From IMG/VR virus record IMGVR_UViG_3300037882_003008, positions 1 through 45,238 of that record: a stretch of 45,238 nucleotides of DNA; one strand, given 5' to 3'. Numbering within the stretch: the stretch's first letter is position 1; the number at the start of each line of letters is the position of its first letter. The stretch comes from a virus. Positions 1-8,409 of the stretch are shown here, one piece after another. A program made the translations under genes and the position numbers. Under the pieces are notes generated by a model that did no database searches, was not told the DNA's origin, and was given only the letters and a program-made list of their open reading frames with translations.

Positions 1-1
1 C

Positions 2-91
2 ACGCACGATGGAGCGGAGTTCTATAGCAGCGACTCACACATCCGCGCGGCTGATCACGCCATGACAGTCCTCATGGGAGACGAAGCATGA
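2..91 (+). CDS. C-terminal part of small protein spanning the contig joint
   Basis: This is the 3' part of a gene that starts at 45190. Joining the window ends over the shared 11 bases gives one open frame of 42 codons plus stop. Its TGA at 89-91 overlaps the ATG of the next gene (ATGA), the translational coupling seen elsewhere in this genome. I do not recognise the product; it is small, acidic to neutral, and has no clear membrane segment or motif. The continuous frame over the joint is the main evidence that it is real. It would be the first gene of a short operon running to 690. Confidence 0.7.
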   Translation, partial: THDGAEFYSSDSHIRAADHAMTVLMGDEA

Positions 92-381
92 GCCGCACTC
101 AATTCTTGACAGTCGAAGACGTAGTCGCATTCGCACGCGTTGCAGCCTATCGGGCGATCGGGGACTCACATCCTCGCTCGTCCGAGTTGGACACAGCATA
201 CGCGCTAGCGTTGGTCCACGAACTGGCGTGTCGCACACAGTTAGCGCGGGTCGAGACGTGCTACGATGAATGGGGGGTCGAGTCGCAACGCATCGTTCAC
301 CCAGACGGTCGTGACCTTGCCGAGTGCTGGGTCGAGATCGACAAGGCGTATGGCGTTGCACATTTCTATTGGGAGTCGTAA
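88..381 (+). CDS. hypothetical protein, 97 aa
   Basis: Small acidic soluble protein, not recognised. The ATG at 88 overlaps the stop of the upstream gene and follows GGGAG at 75-79. The N-terminal half is alanine-rich and probably helical; the C-terminal half looks like short strands rich in aromatic residues and ends HFYWES. It is second in a four-gene operon (45190 across the joint to 690) that comes before the late operon. Position after a strong host-type promoter and small size fit an early host-modifying protein, but that is inference. Confidence 0.7.
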   Translation: MSRTQFLTVEDVVAFARVAAYRAIGDSHPRSSELDTAYALALVHELACRTQLARVETCYDEWGVESQRIVHPDGRDLAECWVEIDKAYGVAHFYWES

Positions 382-382
382 C

Positions 383-583
383 ATGATCTTACTATCAACT
401 TTCCTCGGAAATGACGTATGCGACTTCCGCCAGATCACGCCGACCGAGCGTGCAATGCTCCTGCGAGTGCTGCACGACCATTACTACGAGCGAAGGCCGG
501 AGACACACCACGAGCGACTCGCGTTCTTACGCAAAGTCGACCTGGTGCTGCTCGGATACCGCGAAGGGATGAAGCACATATGA
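383..583 (+). CDS. hypothetical protein, 66 aa
   Basis: Begins one base after the previous stop, with GGGAG at 371-375 as ribosome binding site. The product is charged, with no signal peptide: a short hydrophobic start (ILLSTFLG) then a basic, probably helical region. The open frame extends upstream to 266, but that part lies inside the previous gene and has no ribosome binding site, so I take 383. Its stop overlaps the start of the next gene. Function unknown. Confidence 0.65.
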   Translation: MILLSTFLGNDVCDFRQITPTERAMLLRVLHDHYYERRPETHHERLAFLRKVDLVLLGYREGMKHI

Positions 584-690
584 CCGACCTACTAATCCAC
601 ATCTTCCTCTGGACTGCGGGTATCACAGCCCTGATGTCCATCATCGAGTCAACGACAGCGCTCGCTCGCTGGTTCATGGACGAGAGCTAA
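580..690 (+). CDS. 36-aa single-pass membrane peptide
   Basis: ATG at 580-582 overlaps the previous TGA (ATGA), and GAAGGG at 563-568 is a fitting ribosome binding site. After MTD comes about 20 mostly hydrophobic residues (from LLIHIFLW to about LMSII), one membrane span, then a short tail ending RWFMDES. Size and topology resemble small phage inner-membrane peptides that act on the host envelope or help lysis; which of these is unknown. It is the last gene before the terminator at 712-742. Confidence 0.55.
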   Translation: MTDLLIHIFLWTAGITALMSIIESTTALARWFMDES

Positions 691-711
691 GTCACACCAT
701 CACAGCACAGG

Positions 712-742
712 ACAGGGCAGGCGCAGAGCTTGCCCTGTTTTG
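712..742 (+). terminator. intrinsic terminator after the small-gene operon
   Basis: Perfect 8-bp stem ACAGGGCA (712-719) / TGCCCTGT (731-738), 11-base loop, then TTTT. It lies 21 bases after the stop at 690 and closes the operon that starts before the contig joint. Confidence 0.85.
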
Positions 743-1042
743 GTGCGCTAGGAGGGTCGCCATGCTCGCTCACCCGTTGGGTGGCTGCGCGTGCCGATGC
801 AACGTGAGTCTTACTAGGGGCGGGGGGTGCCCCCCCATTGACGGCGGCACCGGGGTCCTTTAATATGAGTCACACACTCTCCGGCAAAATTTGAAAAAAG
901 AAGTTGACTCGCGGCTGTTATTGCCGTTATGTAGCGGGCGCAGGAGACTCAAGGCGTTTTAGGGTTGACACGACGGGGGCGGACTGGCACGGTGACGAGG
1001 CGGGCGCAGGCCCCGCAGTTGAAGGAAAGGAGAGTTTGAGTC
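743..1042 (+). other. non-coding leader before the late operon
   Basis: About 300 bases with no convincing gene. It holds a G6-TG-C6 block at 822-835, an AT-richer stretch at 858-905, two TTGAC-type -35 boxes (904 and 965), and GAAAGGAG at 1024-1031 before the first packaging gene. The GC-rich part from 935 to 1020 has several GGCGGGC-like words that may fold in the transcript. Confidence 0.6.
904..933 (+). promoter_or_regulatory. candidate promoter of the packaging/structural operon
   Basis: TTGACT at 904-909 and TATGTA at 928-933, with 18 bases between. A second TTGACA at 965-970 has only a GC-rich -10 (CACGGT at 988-993). The -35 boxes match sigma-70-type promoters well and the -10 boxes poorly, as is often seen in alphaproteobacteria. 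No other promoter is evident before the 26-kb plus-strand block. Confidence 0.4.
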
Positions 1043-1666
1043 ATGAACCTAGCTAATGTGAACCACGACACACTCTCGACTCAGCTGTCGAAACCTGTGT
1101 CCGAGGTGATGGTCGTGGTGGCCAAGCATCGGGTGGCTGGTGTCAGCTGCGAGTCGATCGCGGAGATGATTGGGTGCGACCCGCACGAGATAGAGGCGCT
1201 GGAATCGGAGCCTCTATACGCCGAGGTTCGCGGAATCATAGGTGCGCTGGCCACGGCGTCGACGGCGGATCAACCGTTCATCTGGGACTCGATTGAGACA
1301 ATTGCTGGGAGGCGGTTGATGGATCGAATCGAACGAGAGAACGACCCGGAGTTCCTGCTGCGTGCTGCTGCGACTGCGAATCGAATGATCCGCCGTAATG
1401 GCAGCACTCTGGGGCAGCCGCTGGAACCGTCGGCTGCTGGTCGATCTGTGGCAGTGAAGTTGACTCGGCGCATGGTCGAAAAGTTCACGCAGGACGGAAC
1501 GCGCATGGTCGCTACGGAAGAGCAGCTTTCGATTCATGACGGCTCGATGGTCAACCCGCAGTTTTCTGAGGTCAACGATTTGCTGGGCCTCAGGCCTGGA
1601 GTCATCCAAGCCCCCGGTCACGCTGATGTTGTCCGGAATCTGGGCCTAGAGGAGATGGACGTATGA
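1043..1666 (+). CDS. terS: probable terminase small subunit
   Basis: 207 residues. The first 60 look like a helix-turn-helix segment (VAGVSCESIAEMIGCDPHEI), as expected for the DNA-recognition part of a small terminase, followed by a helical region and a polar tail. Small terminases bind the packaging start site and present DNA to the large subunit. The call rests on this fold impression and on place: first gene of the packaging operon, two genes before the large terminase. Start chosen by GAAAGGAG at 1024-1031. The stop overlaps the next ATG (ATGA at 1663-1666). No direct family motif is certain. Confidence 0.6.
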   Translation: MNLANVNHDTLSTQLSKPVSEVMVVVAKHRVAGVSCESIAEMIGCDPHEIEALESEPLYAEVRGIIGALATASTADQPFIWDSIETIAGRRLMDRIERENDPEFLLRAAATANRMIRRNGSTLGQPLEPSAAGRSVAVKLTRRMVEKFTQDGTRMVATEEQLSIHDGSMVNPQFSEVNDLLGLRPGVIQAPGHADVVRNLGLEEMDV

Positions 1667-2205
1667 CGACCGCGCGACCCCGCAACACGGTGATTGATCC
1701 GACGACTGGACTCGAATTGCAGATCGTGGAACCAGCGCCGTCAATGCGCCCCACGGGCGGTATATTTGAGGGCTACGGGACTCCGGTCAACAGCGGAGCC
1801 ACGAACCCTGAACCGCTCCCGCCGGCCCCGCGTATGGTGGAGGATGCGATTCGCGCCGGGGTTATAGCAGCGCCGATCAACCCGCCTGACATCTCGAGTC
1901 AACTGGCCGCCATACAGCCGCAGGCCCCGACCCCAGTCATGCAGCCGAGCACGTTGCTGGATAAAGCCATCTTCACGCTGTTCGGCCGGCCTGACTCAAA
2001 GCAGACTGACGAACAACGCGCGCAGAACTCGAGTGACCGTGCGGAGGCCAACGCGGCTTCTAGGTCGGCCGCCGAGAGTCCCGGCGACGCGTTCATCGGC
2101 ATTCCGGCCACAGGCGGCGGGTCAGGTAGTGAGTCGATGGACAAAGTAGGCGGCTTCATCGGCTCACTGGCGCGCACTCTCATGCAGGTTGGGGGTGTCC
2201 ACTGA
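1663..2205 (+). CDS. hypothetical protein between terminase subunits, 180 aa
   Basis: Rich in proline, alanine and serine, with long stretches that look disordered (PEPLPPAPR; PPDISSQL) and a small C-terminal patch of Gly and hydrophobics (KVGGFIGSLARTLMQVGGVH). ATG overlaps the previous stop. It ends 3 bases before the large-terminase start, so it is translated with the packaging genes. No known domain seen; a packaging accessory or minor head protein is possible from position only. Confidence 0.7.
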   Translation: MTTARPRNTVIDPTTGLELQIVEPAPSMRPTGGIFEGYGTPVNSGATNPEPLPPAPRMVEDAIRAGVIAAPINPPDISSQLAAIQPQAPTPVMQPSTLLDKAIFTLFGRPDSKQTDEQRAQNSSDRAEANAASRSAAESPGDAFIGIPATGGGSGSESMDKVGGFIGSLARTLMQVGGVH

Positions 2206-2208
2206 GTC

Positions 2209-3768
2209 ATGTCCGAGGTAGCCGATCGTTTACTGCACGAACTTGAGCGCAAGTATTCGGAGTCGATGGCTGCCGAAGGCGTTGACACGCAATATGCTGA
2301 AATCGACCCTGTGCTGGTCCGGACTCTACTGCGCACCAGCGCCGAGTTCCTGATCGAGTTTTTCTTAGCAGACCAACTGGACATGCCTGTCCCGCAGTTT
2401 CACGCGGAGATTTGGGGCCTACTCACGGATGCCGAGAAAGAGCGAGTCCTGCTCGCCATTCCTCGCGGCCACGCCAAGTCTACGCTGGCCAAGCTGTGCG
2501 TGATCTGGTATTGGCTGTTCACGAGTCACCGCTTCTGCGTCTACCTGTCTAACACAGCCCCCATCGCCAAGGGTGCGTGCCGCGACATCATCGAGTATTT
2601 GAGTCACCCAAATTTCCTCGCGATATACGGTCAGGTCAAGATGGTCAAGCACTCAGAGAACGAGGGGCTGTGGATTTTTGACCTGCCGATGGGCAATGGT
2701 CGAGTCAAGCGCTGCATCCTACGGGCGTTGGGGCAAGGCCAGCAGATGCGCGGCATCAATATCGACAACCAACGACCTGACCTGGCCGTGGTGGATGACG
2801 TTGAGGACAACGACAATACCGCGTCTGAGTCGCAGCAGAAGAAGCTGGACCAGTGGATGTATGGACCTTTCCTGCAAGCACTCGCGCAGCGCAGGAAGAT
2901 TCTGTGGCTCGGTAATATGTTGGCCAAGACTTCGCTGCTGTCGCGCCAGAGTCGTAACCCTGCGTGGAACCCAGTTATATTCGGCTGCCTGATCAAGGAT
3001 GCCGAGGGGAATCTCCGTCCCTTATGGCCCGACAGATGGACAGTGGAACAGCTGACTGAGTCGTTCCGGGAATACAAAGGCATGGGACTCGTCGAGACCT
3101 GGATGTGCGAGATGATGAACATGCCGGGCCACGGAGAGAATGGGTTTACGGCCGATCAATTAAACTATCTGCCGACTCCAGACCCAGCAGATGTGGCCGC
3201 CGCGTGGATCACGATCGACCCGGCGTTCGGGCTGGCCGCCCACAACGATGAGTCAGCAATCGCCGTTCATGTCATCACTCGCGGAGGCACTACGCCGATC
3301 ACCCTACCACCCATACACGGGCACTGGAACGAGTCGCAGCTATTCGACGAGGCCCTGGCACTTGCAATGCATTGGGGTGCTTGGACTTGGGGCATCGAAG
3401 CTGTAGCAGCCCAGCGAGTCCTGCTGCCCTTGTTCGAGATGCTGGCGGCGTCCAAGGGGCTGGCAGGTCGATTCGTGTTCCTGCCACTAATGAGTGGGCG
3501 AGGTGATCCCAAGATAGGTAGGATACGCGCTTACGTCTCGCTGCTCACGTCGAAAGATTGGGCGCTGGCTGAAGAGGACATTGATCTCACGACCCAGATC
3601 TTGAATCTGGATATGCGCCGTAAGGATCAAGTCGACGACATCGCGGATGCGGCGGCGTATGGCCCCGCAATGTTCAAGGAGTTCGAGGGACTCATAACAC
3701 ACCAATTTGCGTCAACCGGCGACTCGGTTGCGCGTGTGCAACACGGAATGGAGGTAGCAGGTGTCTAA
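2209..3768 (+). CDS. terL: terminase large subunit
   Basis: Packaging motor with ATPase and nuclease: it pumps DNA into the prohead and cuts the concatemer. Visible: Walker A IPRGHAKST at about residues 84-92, Walker B with catalytic acids (LAVVDDVED) at about 190-198, and the start of the RNase H-like nuclease (ITIDPAFG) at about 337-344 with later acidic residues (DDIADAAAYG near 480). Length 519 is usual for the family. Start ATG 2209 follows closely on the previous stop; the ribosome binding site is modest. The end overlaps the portal start by 8 bases, the usual terL-portal order. Confidence 0.95.
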   Translation: MSEVADRLLHELERKYSESMAAEGVDTQYAEIDPVLVRTLLRTSAEFLIEFFLADQLDMPVPQFHAEIWGLLTDAEKERVLLAIPRGHAKSTLAKLCVIWYWLFTSHRFCVYLSNTAPIAKGACRDIIEYLSHPNFLAIYGQVKMVKHSENEGLWIFDLPMGNGRVKRCILRALGQGQQMRGINIDNQRPDLAVVDDVEDNDNTASESQQKKLDQWMYGPFLQALAQRRKILWLGNMLAKTSLLSRQSRNPAWNPVIFGCLIKDAEGNLRPLWPDRWTVEQLTESFREYKGMGLVETWMCEMMNMPGHGENGFTADQLNYLPTPDPADVAAAWITIDPAFGLAAHNDESAIAVHVITRGGTTPITLPPIHGHWNESQLFDEALALAMHWGAWTWGIEAVAAQRVLLPLFEMLAASKGLAGRFVFLPLMSGRGDPKIGRIRAYVSLLTSKDWALAEEDIDLTTQILNLDMRRKDQVDDIADAAAYGPAMFKEFEGLITHQFASTGDSVARVQHGMEVAGV

Positions 3769-5725
3769 CTATACGCGATCGAGCATGAGGCACGCGAAGG
3801 TGACTCACCAACGGGCACCAGTATGGCCCCAGCACCCGTTCAGGGATAAGATGAATCACGGGTCTCTGCTGGAGTATCTTTTGCAGCGGCTGGACGTGGG
3901 CAAGAAAACTCGCGACGCCGAACTTAACCGGCTCAAGAAGATCGACCGCAAGGTGTCTGGCGTGATCAAGCTGCGAGATTCAGACGTTGCGCGCGCTGCG
4001 AGATCAGACGAGACGAACGAGCCGCTGCTGACTCACATGAATCTGCCGCTCACGTTCGTTCATTTGGACGACATGATGACCTACCTGGCGGATACGTTCG
4101 CTCCGAGTCGCGGCATGTTCTACACAACAGGCGCCCCTGACGAGATCGACGAGGCAGGGCAGATCGTCACCAAGATGAACAACGACGCACTCTACGGAGG
4201 GTATTACCGCGAGGTGCTCATGACTCTGTTCTCGTGCCTGAAATATAACATGGGCGGGTTCACCGTTTCATGGGGGACAGACAACGGTCCGCAGCTGAGT
4301 CAATCTGGCGGCGATGTGAATGGCCGTGTATTCGAGACCGGTGTTAAGTGGGAGGGGAATCGGCTCAAATCGCTTGACCGCTATAACACGCTGATGGACC
4401 CGTCAGTTCATCCAACGCGGCTGCACCTCGATGGCGAGTTCTGCGCTTACGTGGAGCTGCGGAGTCGTTACTGGGTGCAAGTTCGCGTAGCCAACGGGCA
4501 GTTCTACAACGCCGAGGCCGCGCTGGAGGCTGGCGGTGGTGCAGGGCAGCAGGCACGCTCCGCGTATTACAGGCATCCGCCAGCCGAGGCCAAGCTTGAG
4601 TCGGACCAGTCGCGGAGTGACACTGATTGGGTGGCTATCCTCTCGCAGATGCCGGAAGCAATGCAGGACGGGCACGAGATCACGACTCTGTACATACGCC
4701 TGAATCCTACCGAGTTCGGGTTGGTGCCTGCGGCCGAGAAGGCTTCGCGCAACCGCTATGAGTTGTGGCGTTTCACTCTCCTTGACGCGACTCATATCGT
4801 GGCTGCTACGTGGCAAGACGCGATTCACAATCACCTGCCGTGCTATTTCGGGCTTGTGCACGACGACGTAATGGGCCATGCGCAGCGCTCGCCCGGTGAG
4901 TTGTTGATTCCGTTGCAGGACTTCGCGTCGTTCCTCGTTAACACGCACCAGGAACAGGCACGGTCCAACATTTACGGAACCACATTCTATGATCCGACGA
5001 TGGTGAATCTGGCTGCGGTGCCTAAGGGCGAAGTCGCTGCTCGAGTCCCCGTCGAGCCACGCGCGCAGGGCCGTGACATCAGGACGTTCATTATGGACGT
5101 AAGGGCGAGTCGAGACACCCAGGGCACTATGGACGATCTGGGCAAGGTCATGAGCATCATCGACCAGTTCTTTCCGACTCAGGCATTACCCTCGCAGATC
5201 GCGTCGATTGATCGGGCCGTCACCAACCAAGTCGCGGCTGTGCAGCAAGGCGCGAATCGGCGGCAACAGAAAACAGCCCGACTGCTCGACGATACGCTGT
5301 TCCGGGCCATCCGATTCGCCATGTATTACAACATACTGCAATACCAACCTGATGGGCAGGAACTCACAGATTTCTACACTGGCAAGCAGATCAAGCTTGA
5401 CCTCGCTTCCATGAAGGATACGAATCTACCGTTCATCATTGGGCAGGGACTCAAGGCCATCGACCGTCAGGCCACCATGGAAATGATGCAGCAGTTGATC
5501 TTTGCGCTGATTCAGGCCCCGGCTGCGGCGCAGGGAGTCGATGTGCTCGGACTGATTGACCACTGGACATCCATGATGGACGTCGATGTTGACATGACTC
5601 AGTTCAGGCTGGCGCCTCAGGTGGACCCGGCAGCTGCGACCGCACCTCAGGTGGACGCAGCGGGTAATCCGATTCAGCCTGCAACGAATCCACAATCGCT
5701 GGGGGCGCCGATTTATGGTTCATAG
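3761..5725 (+). CDS. portal protein
   Basis: 654 residues, directly after terL. Portals form the dodecameric ring at one capsid vertex through which DNA enters and leaves. GTG start at 3761 with GGAGG at 3751-3755, overlapping the terL stop. The N-terminal part has a basic helical segment, then a region typical of large podovirus-type portals (THMNLPLTFVHLDDMM, then a long alpha/beta body with many aromatics); the C-terminus is Pro/Ala/Gln-rich and likely disordered. The call rests on size, overall composition and gene order, as no short motif defines portals. Confidence 0.8.
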   Translation: MSNYTRSSMRHAKVTHQRAPVWPQHPFRDKMNHGSLLEYLLQRLDVGKKTRDAELNRLKKIDRKVSGVIKLRDSDVARAARSDETNEPLLTHMNLPLTFVHLDDMMTYLADTFAPSRGMFYTTGAPDEIDEAGQIVTKMNNDALYGGYYREVLMTLFSCLKYNMGGFTVSWGTDNGPQLSQSGGDVNGRVFETGVKWEGNRLKSLDRYNTLMDPSVHPTRLHLDGEFCAYVELRSRYWVQVRVANGQFYNAEAALEAGGGAGQQARSAYYRHPPAEAKLESDQSRSDTDWVAILSQMPEAMQDGHEITTLYIRLNPTEFGLVPAAEKASRNRYELWRFTLLDATHIVAATWQDAIHNHLPCYFGLVHDDVMGHAQRSPGELLIPLQDFASFLVNTHQEQARSNIYGTTFYDPTMVNLAAVPKGEVAARVPVEPRAQGRDIRTFIMDVRASRDTQGTMDDLGKVMSIIDQFFPTQALPSQIASIDRAVTNQVAAVQQGANRRQQKTARLLDDTLFRAIRFAMYYNILQYQPDGQELTDFYTGKQIKLDLASMKDTNLPFIIGQGLKAIDRQATMEMMQQLIFALIQAPAAAQGVDVLGLIDHWTSMMDVDVDMTQFRLAPQVDPAAATAPQVDAAGNPIQPATNPQSLGAPIYGS

Positions 5726-5963
5726 GGACATCTGGGACTCCTACAGCGACGAGGAGTGCACGAAACTGCGGGCTGCGCTGGCATTAATCTCCGGACTGGA
5801 ATTACTGCCCAAGATCATACGACAGGACCTGACGCGAGTCGTGGAAGGCGCTGCCGGTCTGACCAACGAGCAATTGAGTGAATCTATCCAGCGGCATCAG
5901 GCCGAGTCGCTGGGCCTGAGCATGTTACATTCGTTCGGCCTGTCACTTACCCAGGACTCTTGA
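5715..5963 (+). CDS. hypothetical protein, 82 aa
   Basis: ATG at 5715 lies inside the last codons of the portal gene (11-base overlap). The product is helical and leucine-rich (KLRAALALISGLELLPKII) and ends TQDS. Lies between portal and scaffold, where small head-assembly proteins are common. No motif recognised. The stop is followed at once by GAAAGGAG, the ribosome binding site of the scaffold gene. Confidence 0.65.
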   Translation: MVHRDIWDSYSDEECTKLRAALALISGLELLPKIIRQDLTRVVEGAAGLTNEQLSESIQRHQAESLGLSMLHSFGLSLTQDS

Positions 5964-5976
5964 AAGGAGACATACA

Positions 5977-6738
5977 ATGCGTATTAAGCACATGCTTCAA
6001 CACACCACAGGACTCGGCCGTATCCAGATCAACCTCAACACCGAAGGCGTCGGCGGCGGTGATTCAGGTTCTGGCGGCGGTAACGCTGACGTTAATGCCG
6101 ACTCCAATGCAGGTGTAGGCGAAGGTAACAGTGGACAAGCCATCGACGTTGCCGCATTTTGGGCACAGCCGCAGGGCGAGGGTGGATCGCAGGATTCACA
6201 AGCCCCGCAGGTTGACGAAGGGCAGGAGCTAGGGAATCAGCTCGTATCCCAGATTCAGGGATTCAAGGCTGAGGATGTGTTCACGACCGAAGCCTTGAGG
6301 CAGATGGCTGAAGGGGACCTGAGTCCCTTGAACGCCGGGTTGAATAAGGCCGTTCAAACGAGCATGACACAGATGCTCACCATGACGGCCACGATGATGC
6401 AGCGTTTCGAGTCCCACATGCAAGGGCAGATGGACAAACTCGTCGGCGAGCGGATCGACCAATCGCAGACGAGTCAGAAGGACGAACAACTTCTCAAGAC
6501 CTCGTTCTCCGGCTTTGATGATCCGGCACTCAAGCCAGTCATTAATGGCGTGTTCCGTCAATCGCTGCGGCATACTAACGGGGACCGGACCGCTGCCGTG
6601 GCCATGACTCGCAATATGCTGCAGGCGATGGGTAAGTCGGGGTCGGCTGATTTCGGACTCGAGCGGTCTAACCCTGACAACGATCTGAGCGAAGGCCCGT
6701 CGCGGCTGGTTCAGGAACTTTTGGCAATGCGGAGCTGA
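5977..6738 (+). CDS. probable capsid scaffolding protein
   Basis: 253 residues, directly before the capsid gene, which is the usual place of scaffolds. The first 80 residues are a Gly/Asp/Asn/Ser-rich, acidic, disordered region; the middle is helical with many Gln and Met (MTATMMQRFESHMQGQM), and the end is helical and charged. Scaffolds guide capsid protein into proheads and then leave. Strong GAAAGGAG lies before ATG 5977. Composition and position support the call; sequence alone does not prove it. Confidence 0.75.
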   Translation: MRIKHMLQHTTGLGRIQINLNTEGVGGGDSGSGGGNADVNADSNAGVGEGNSGQAIDVAAFWAQPQGEGGSQDSQAPQVDEGQELGNQLVSQIQGFKAEDVFTTEALRQMAEGDLSPLNAGLNKAVQTSMTQMLTMTATMMQRFESHMQGQMDKLVGERIDQSQTSQKDEQLLKTSFSGFDDPALKPVINGVFRQSLRHTNGDRTAAVAMTRNMLQAMGKSGSADFGLERSNPDNDLSEGPSRLVQELLAMRS

Positions 6739-6766
6739 TTCCGTAAAATTGAAGGAGTAAGTTACG

Positions 6767-7951
6767 ATGATTCCTGGTATCTTCATGTCCAACCAAGGGA
6801 TTGTAGGAGACCGAGTCGGCGATTTCGCGTCGGCCATCCTCCAGATCAATCCGACCGGGACTGCACTCATGCTGGCGCTCTCGTCTGGCATGGCGAAGAC
6901 TCCGGCCAGCGACTCCATCTTCACCTGGTTCGAGGACTCGCATCAGGCAGGGCGGACCACGATTGCCAGTGGCGGCACCAGCACCACGATCGTGGTCGGT
7001 GACGGCTCCATGTATGTGGCTGGGCAGGTGTTGTTGGTCGAGGAGACCGGGGAGATCGTCTACGTGACCGGAGTCAACGGCAACTCGCTCACCGTGACTC
7101 GTGGCATTGGCGGCACGTCCATCGTGGCTGTCACCAACGTGATGCACGTGCAGTCGATCGGCAACGCTCACGAGGAAGCCTCGGATCGCCCGACTGCTGT
7201 GACTCAGCTGGGCGTCTCGCGGACCAATGTGACTCAGATCTTCCGCAATGCGTGGGCGGTTTCTGGCACGTCTCGCGCCGTGAAGTATCGGACCGGCTCC
7301 AAGGTGGCGCACAACAAGTCCATGTGCGCGCTCTATCACGCGGAGGACATCGAACGCGCCTTCATCTTCGGGCGTCGCCACGTCGGTTCGCTGAACGGCA
7401 AGCCGTTCCGTATGAGTGACGGGATTCAGTCGCAGCTGAGTCAATACGGTGGTATCGTCGAAGCGGCGAACAGCGGGGGCGCCGGACAGCTCTCGTGGGT
7501 CGACTTCGAGGACTTCATCCGGCGCGTGTTCGCCACCAATGTGAAAGGTCAGCCGACCGAGCGAATCGCGATCGGTGGTGACATCTGCATTGCAGTGCTG
7601 AACGGCATGGCGCGACTCGACGGCACCTACAACATCAAGGCTGGCGAGACTATGCTGGGCATCAAGGTGACGGAAATTGTCACGGCGTTCGGCACCTTGA
7701 AGTTGATGACTCACCCGCTGTTCAACGAGAACCCTGTCTGGCAGAAGGACCTGATGGTGCTGCATCCGGGCGCGATTCGCAAGCGCGTGCTCCGCGAAAC
7801 GCAGGATGAGGGGTATGATTCCAACGGGAATCGGCTCGATGGCCGCGATGCCGACGAAGGCCTCATGACCACGGAAATGGGATTCGAGGTTGGCGCTGCG
7901 TCCACCATGGGTATGCTGACTAACGTCGCAACTGCGGTGGCGAGCGCCTAA
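6767..7951 (+). CDS. major capsid protein (SU10/DUF5309-like)
   Basis: 394 residues, HK97-fold type by family impression. N-terminus GIFMSNQGIVGDRVGDFASAI, then a beta-rich insertion at about residues 70-115 (VVGDGSMYVAGQVLLVEE; SLTVTRGIGGTS) typical of the SU10 major capsid family, then an alpha/beta body with VTEIVTAFGTLKLMTHPLF near residue 305. Strong ribosome binding site GAAGGAG. A terminator follows closely at 7977-8016, as is common after capsid genes, to boost capsid over downstream tail genes. Confidence 0.88.
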   Translation: MIPGIFMSNQGIVGDRVGDFASAILQINPTGTALMLALSSGMAKTPASDSIFTWFEDSHQAGRTTIASGGTSTTIVVGDGSMYVAGQVLLVEETGEIVYVTGVNGNSLTVTRGIGGTSIVAVTNVMHVQSIGNAHEEASDRPTAVTQLGVSRTNVTQIFRNAWAVSGTSRAVKYRTGSKVAHNKSMCALYHAEDIERAFIFGRRHVGSLNGKPFRMSDGIQSQLSQYGGIVEAANSGGAGQLSWVDFEDFIRRVFATNVKGQPTERIAIGGDICIAVLNGMARLDGTYNIKAGETMLGIKVTEIVTAFGTLKLMTHPLFNENPVWQKDLMVLHPGAIRKRVLRETQDEGYDSNGNRLDGRDADEGLMTTEMGFEVGAASTMGMLTNVATAVASA

Positions 7952-7976
7952 CGCGCTCTCCTGGGTGGTGAGGGAC

Positions 7977-8016
7977 CCGGAGGACTCGGCAGCAATGCTT
8001 GGTCCTCCGGTGTTTC
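7977..8016 (+). terminator. intrinsic terminator after the capsid gene
   Basis: 9-bp perfect stem CCGGAGGAC (7977-7985) / GTCCTCCGG (8002-8010), 16-base loop, then TGTTTC. The short T tract suggests partial termination, so that capsid mRNA exceeds tail mRNA. It sits in the 127-base gap between capsid and the next gene. Confidence 0.75.
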
Positions 8017-8078
8017 TGCCTCCCCCTGCTGAGTCGGGGTGAGCCAGAAGCACATTTCACCCAAGAAGGAGAATTGAT

Positions 8079-8405
8079 ATGGCTGAATCAGTTGATGATA
8101 CGGCGGTGGTTTATTCGTCGCACCCCACTGCTCGATTCAAGTTGGGCGCGTTCCAATTCGAGAACGGCTCACTCCGCCTGACAGACCCCGCACAGATCGA
8201 AGAGTTCGATCAGCTGCTTGAGTCGCAGCCGCAATTTATCCGTGTGCGCGTGGCTCGTTCCAGTCGAGCCGAAGCTGACTCGCTGGCAGCCCAATTCATG
8301 CAGTCGCGGTCGGTGGCCGGAATTGACACCACGGCCAACTCGATCGAAGCGCAGACGCCGACGGACTCCAAGCCGCGCGGACTGAACATCGGCAAGAAGG
8401 ATTGA
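8079..8405 (+). CDS. hypothetical head-associated protein, 108 aa
   Basis: Start ATG 8079 after GAAGGAG. The middle reads like a small alpha/beta domain (RFKLGAFQFENGSLRLTD, then a helix ending at QLLES, then a strand QFIRVRVA); the last 40 residues are Ser/Thr-rich and end GKKD. Follows the capsid gene and precedes the adaptor. In related layouts this slot holds head-completion or decoration proteins, but no family was recognised. Confidence 0.7.
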   Translation: MAESVDDTAVVYSSHPTARFKLGAFQFENGSLRLTDPAQIEEFDQLLESQPQFIRVRVARSSRAEADSLAAQFMQSRSVAGIDTTANSIEAQTPTDSKPRGLNIGKKD

Positions 8406-8409
8406 CTCG

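Noticed and set aside
6668-8053. 461-codon minus-strand frame opposite the capsid gene
   Set aside because: Long, but it is the mirror of a well-supported capsid gene, and its His/Arg/Asp-rich product is typical of antisense frames in GC-rich DNA.
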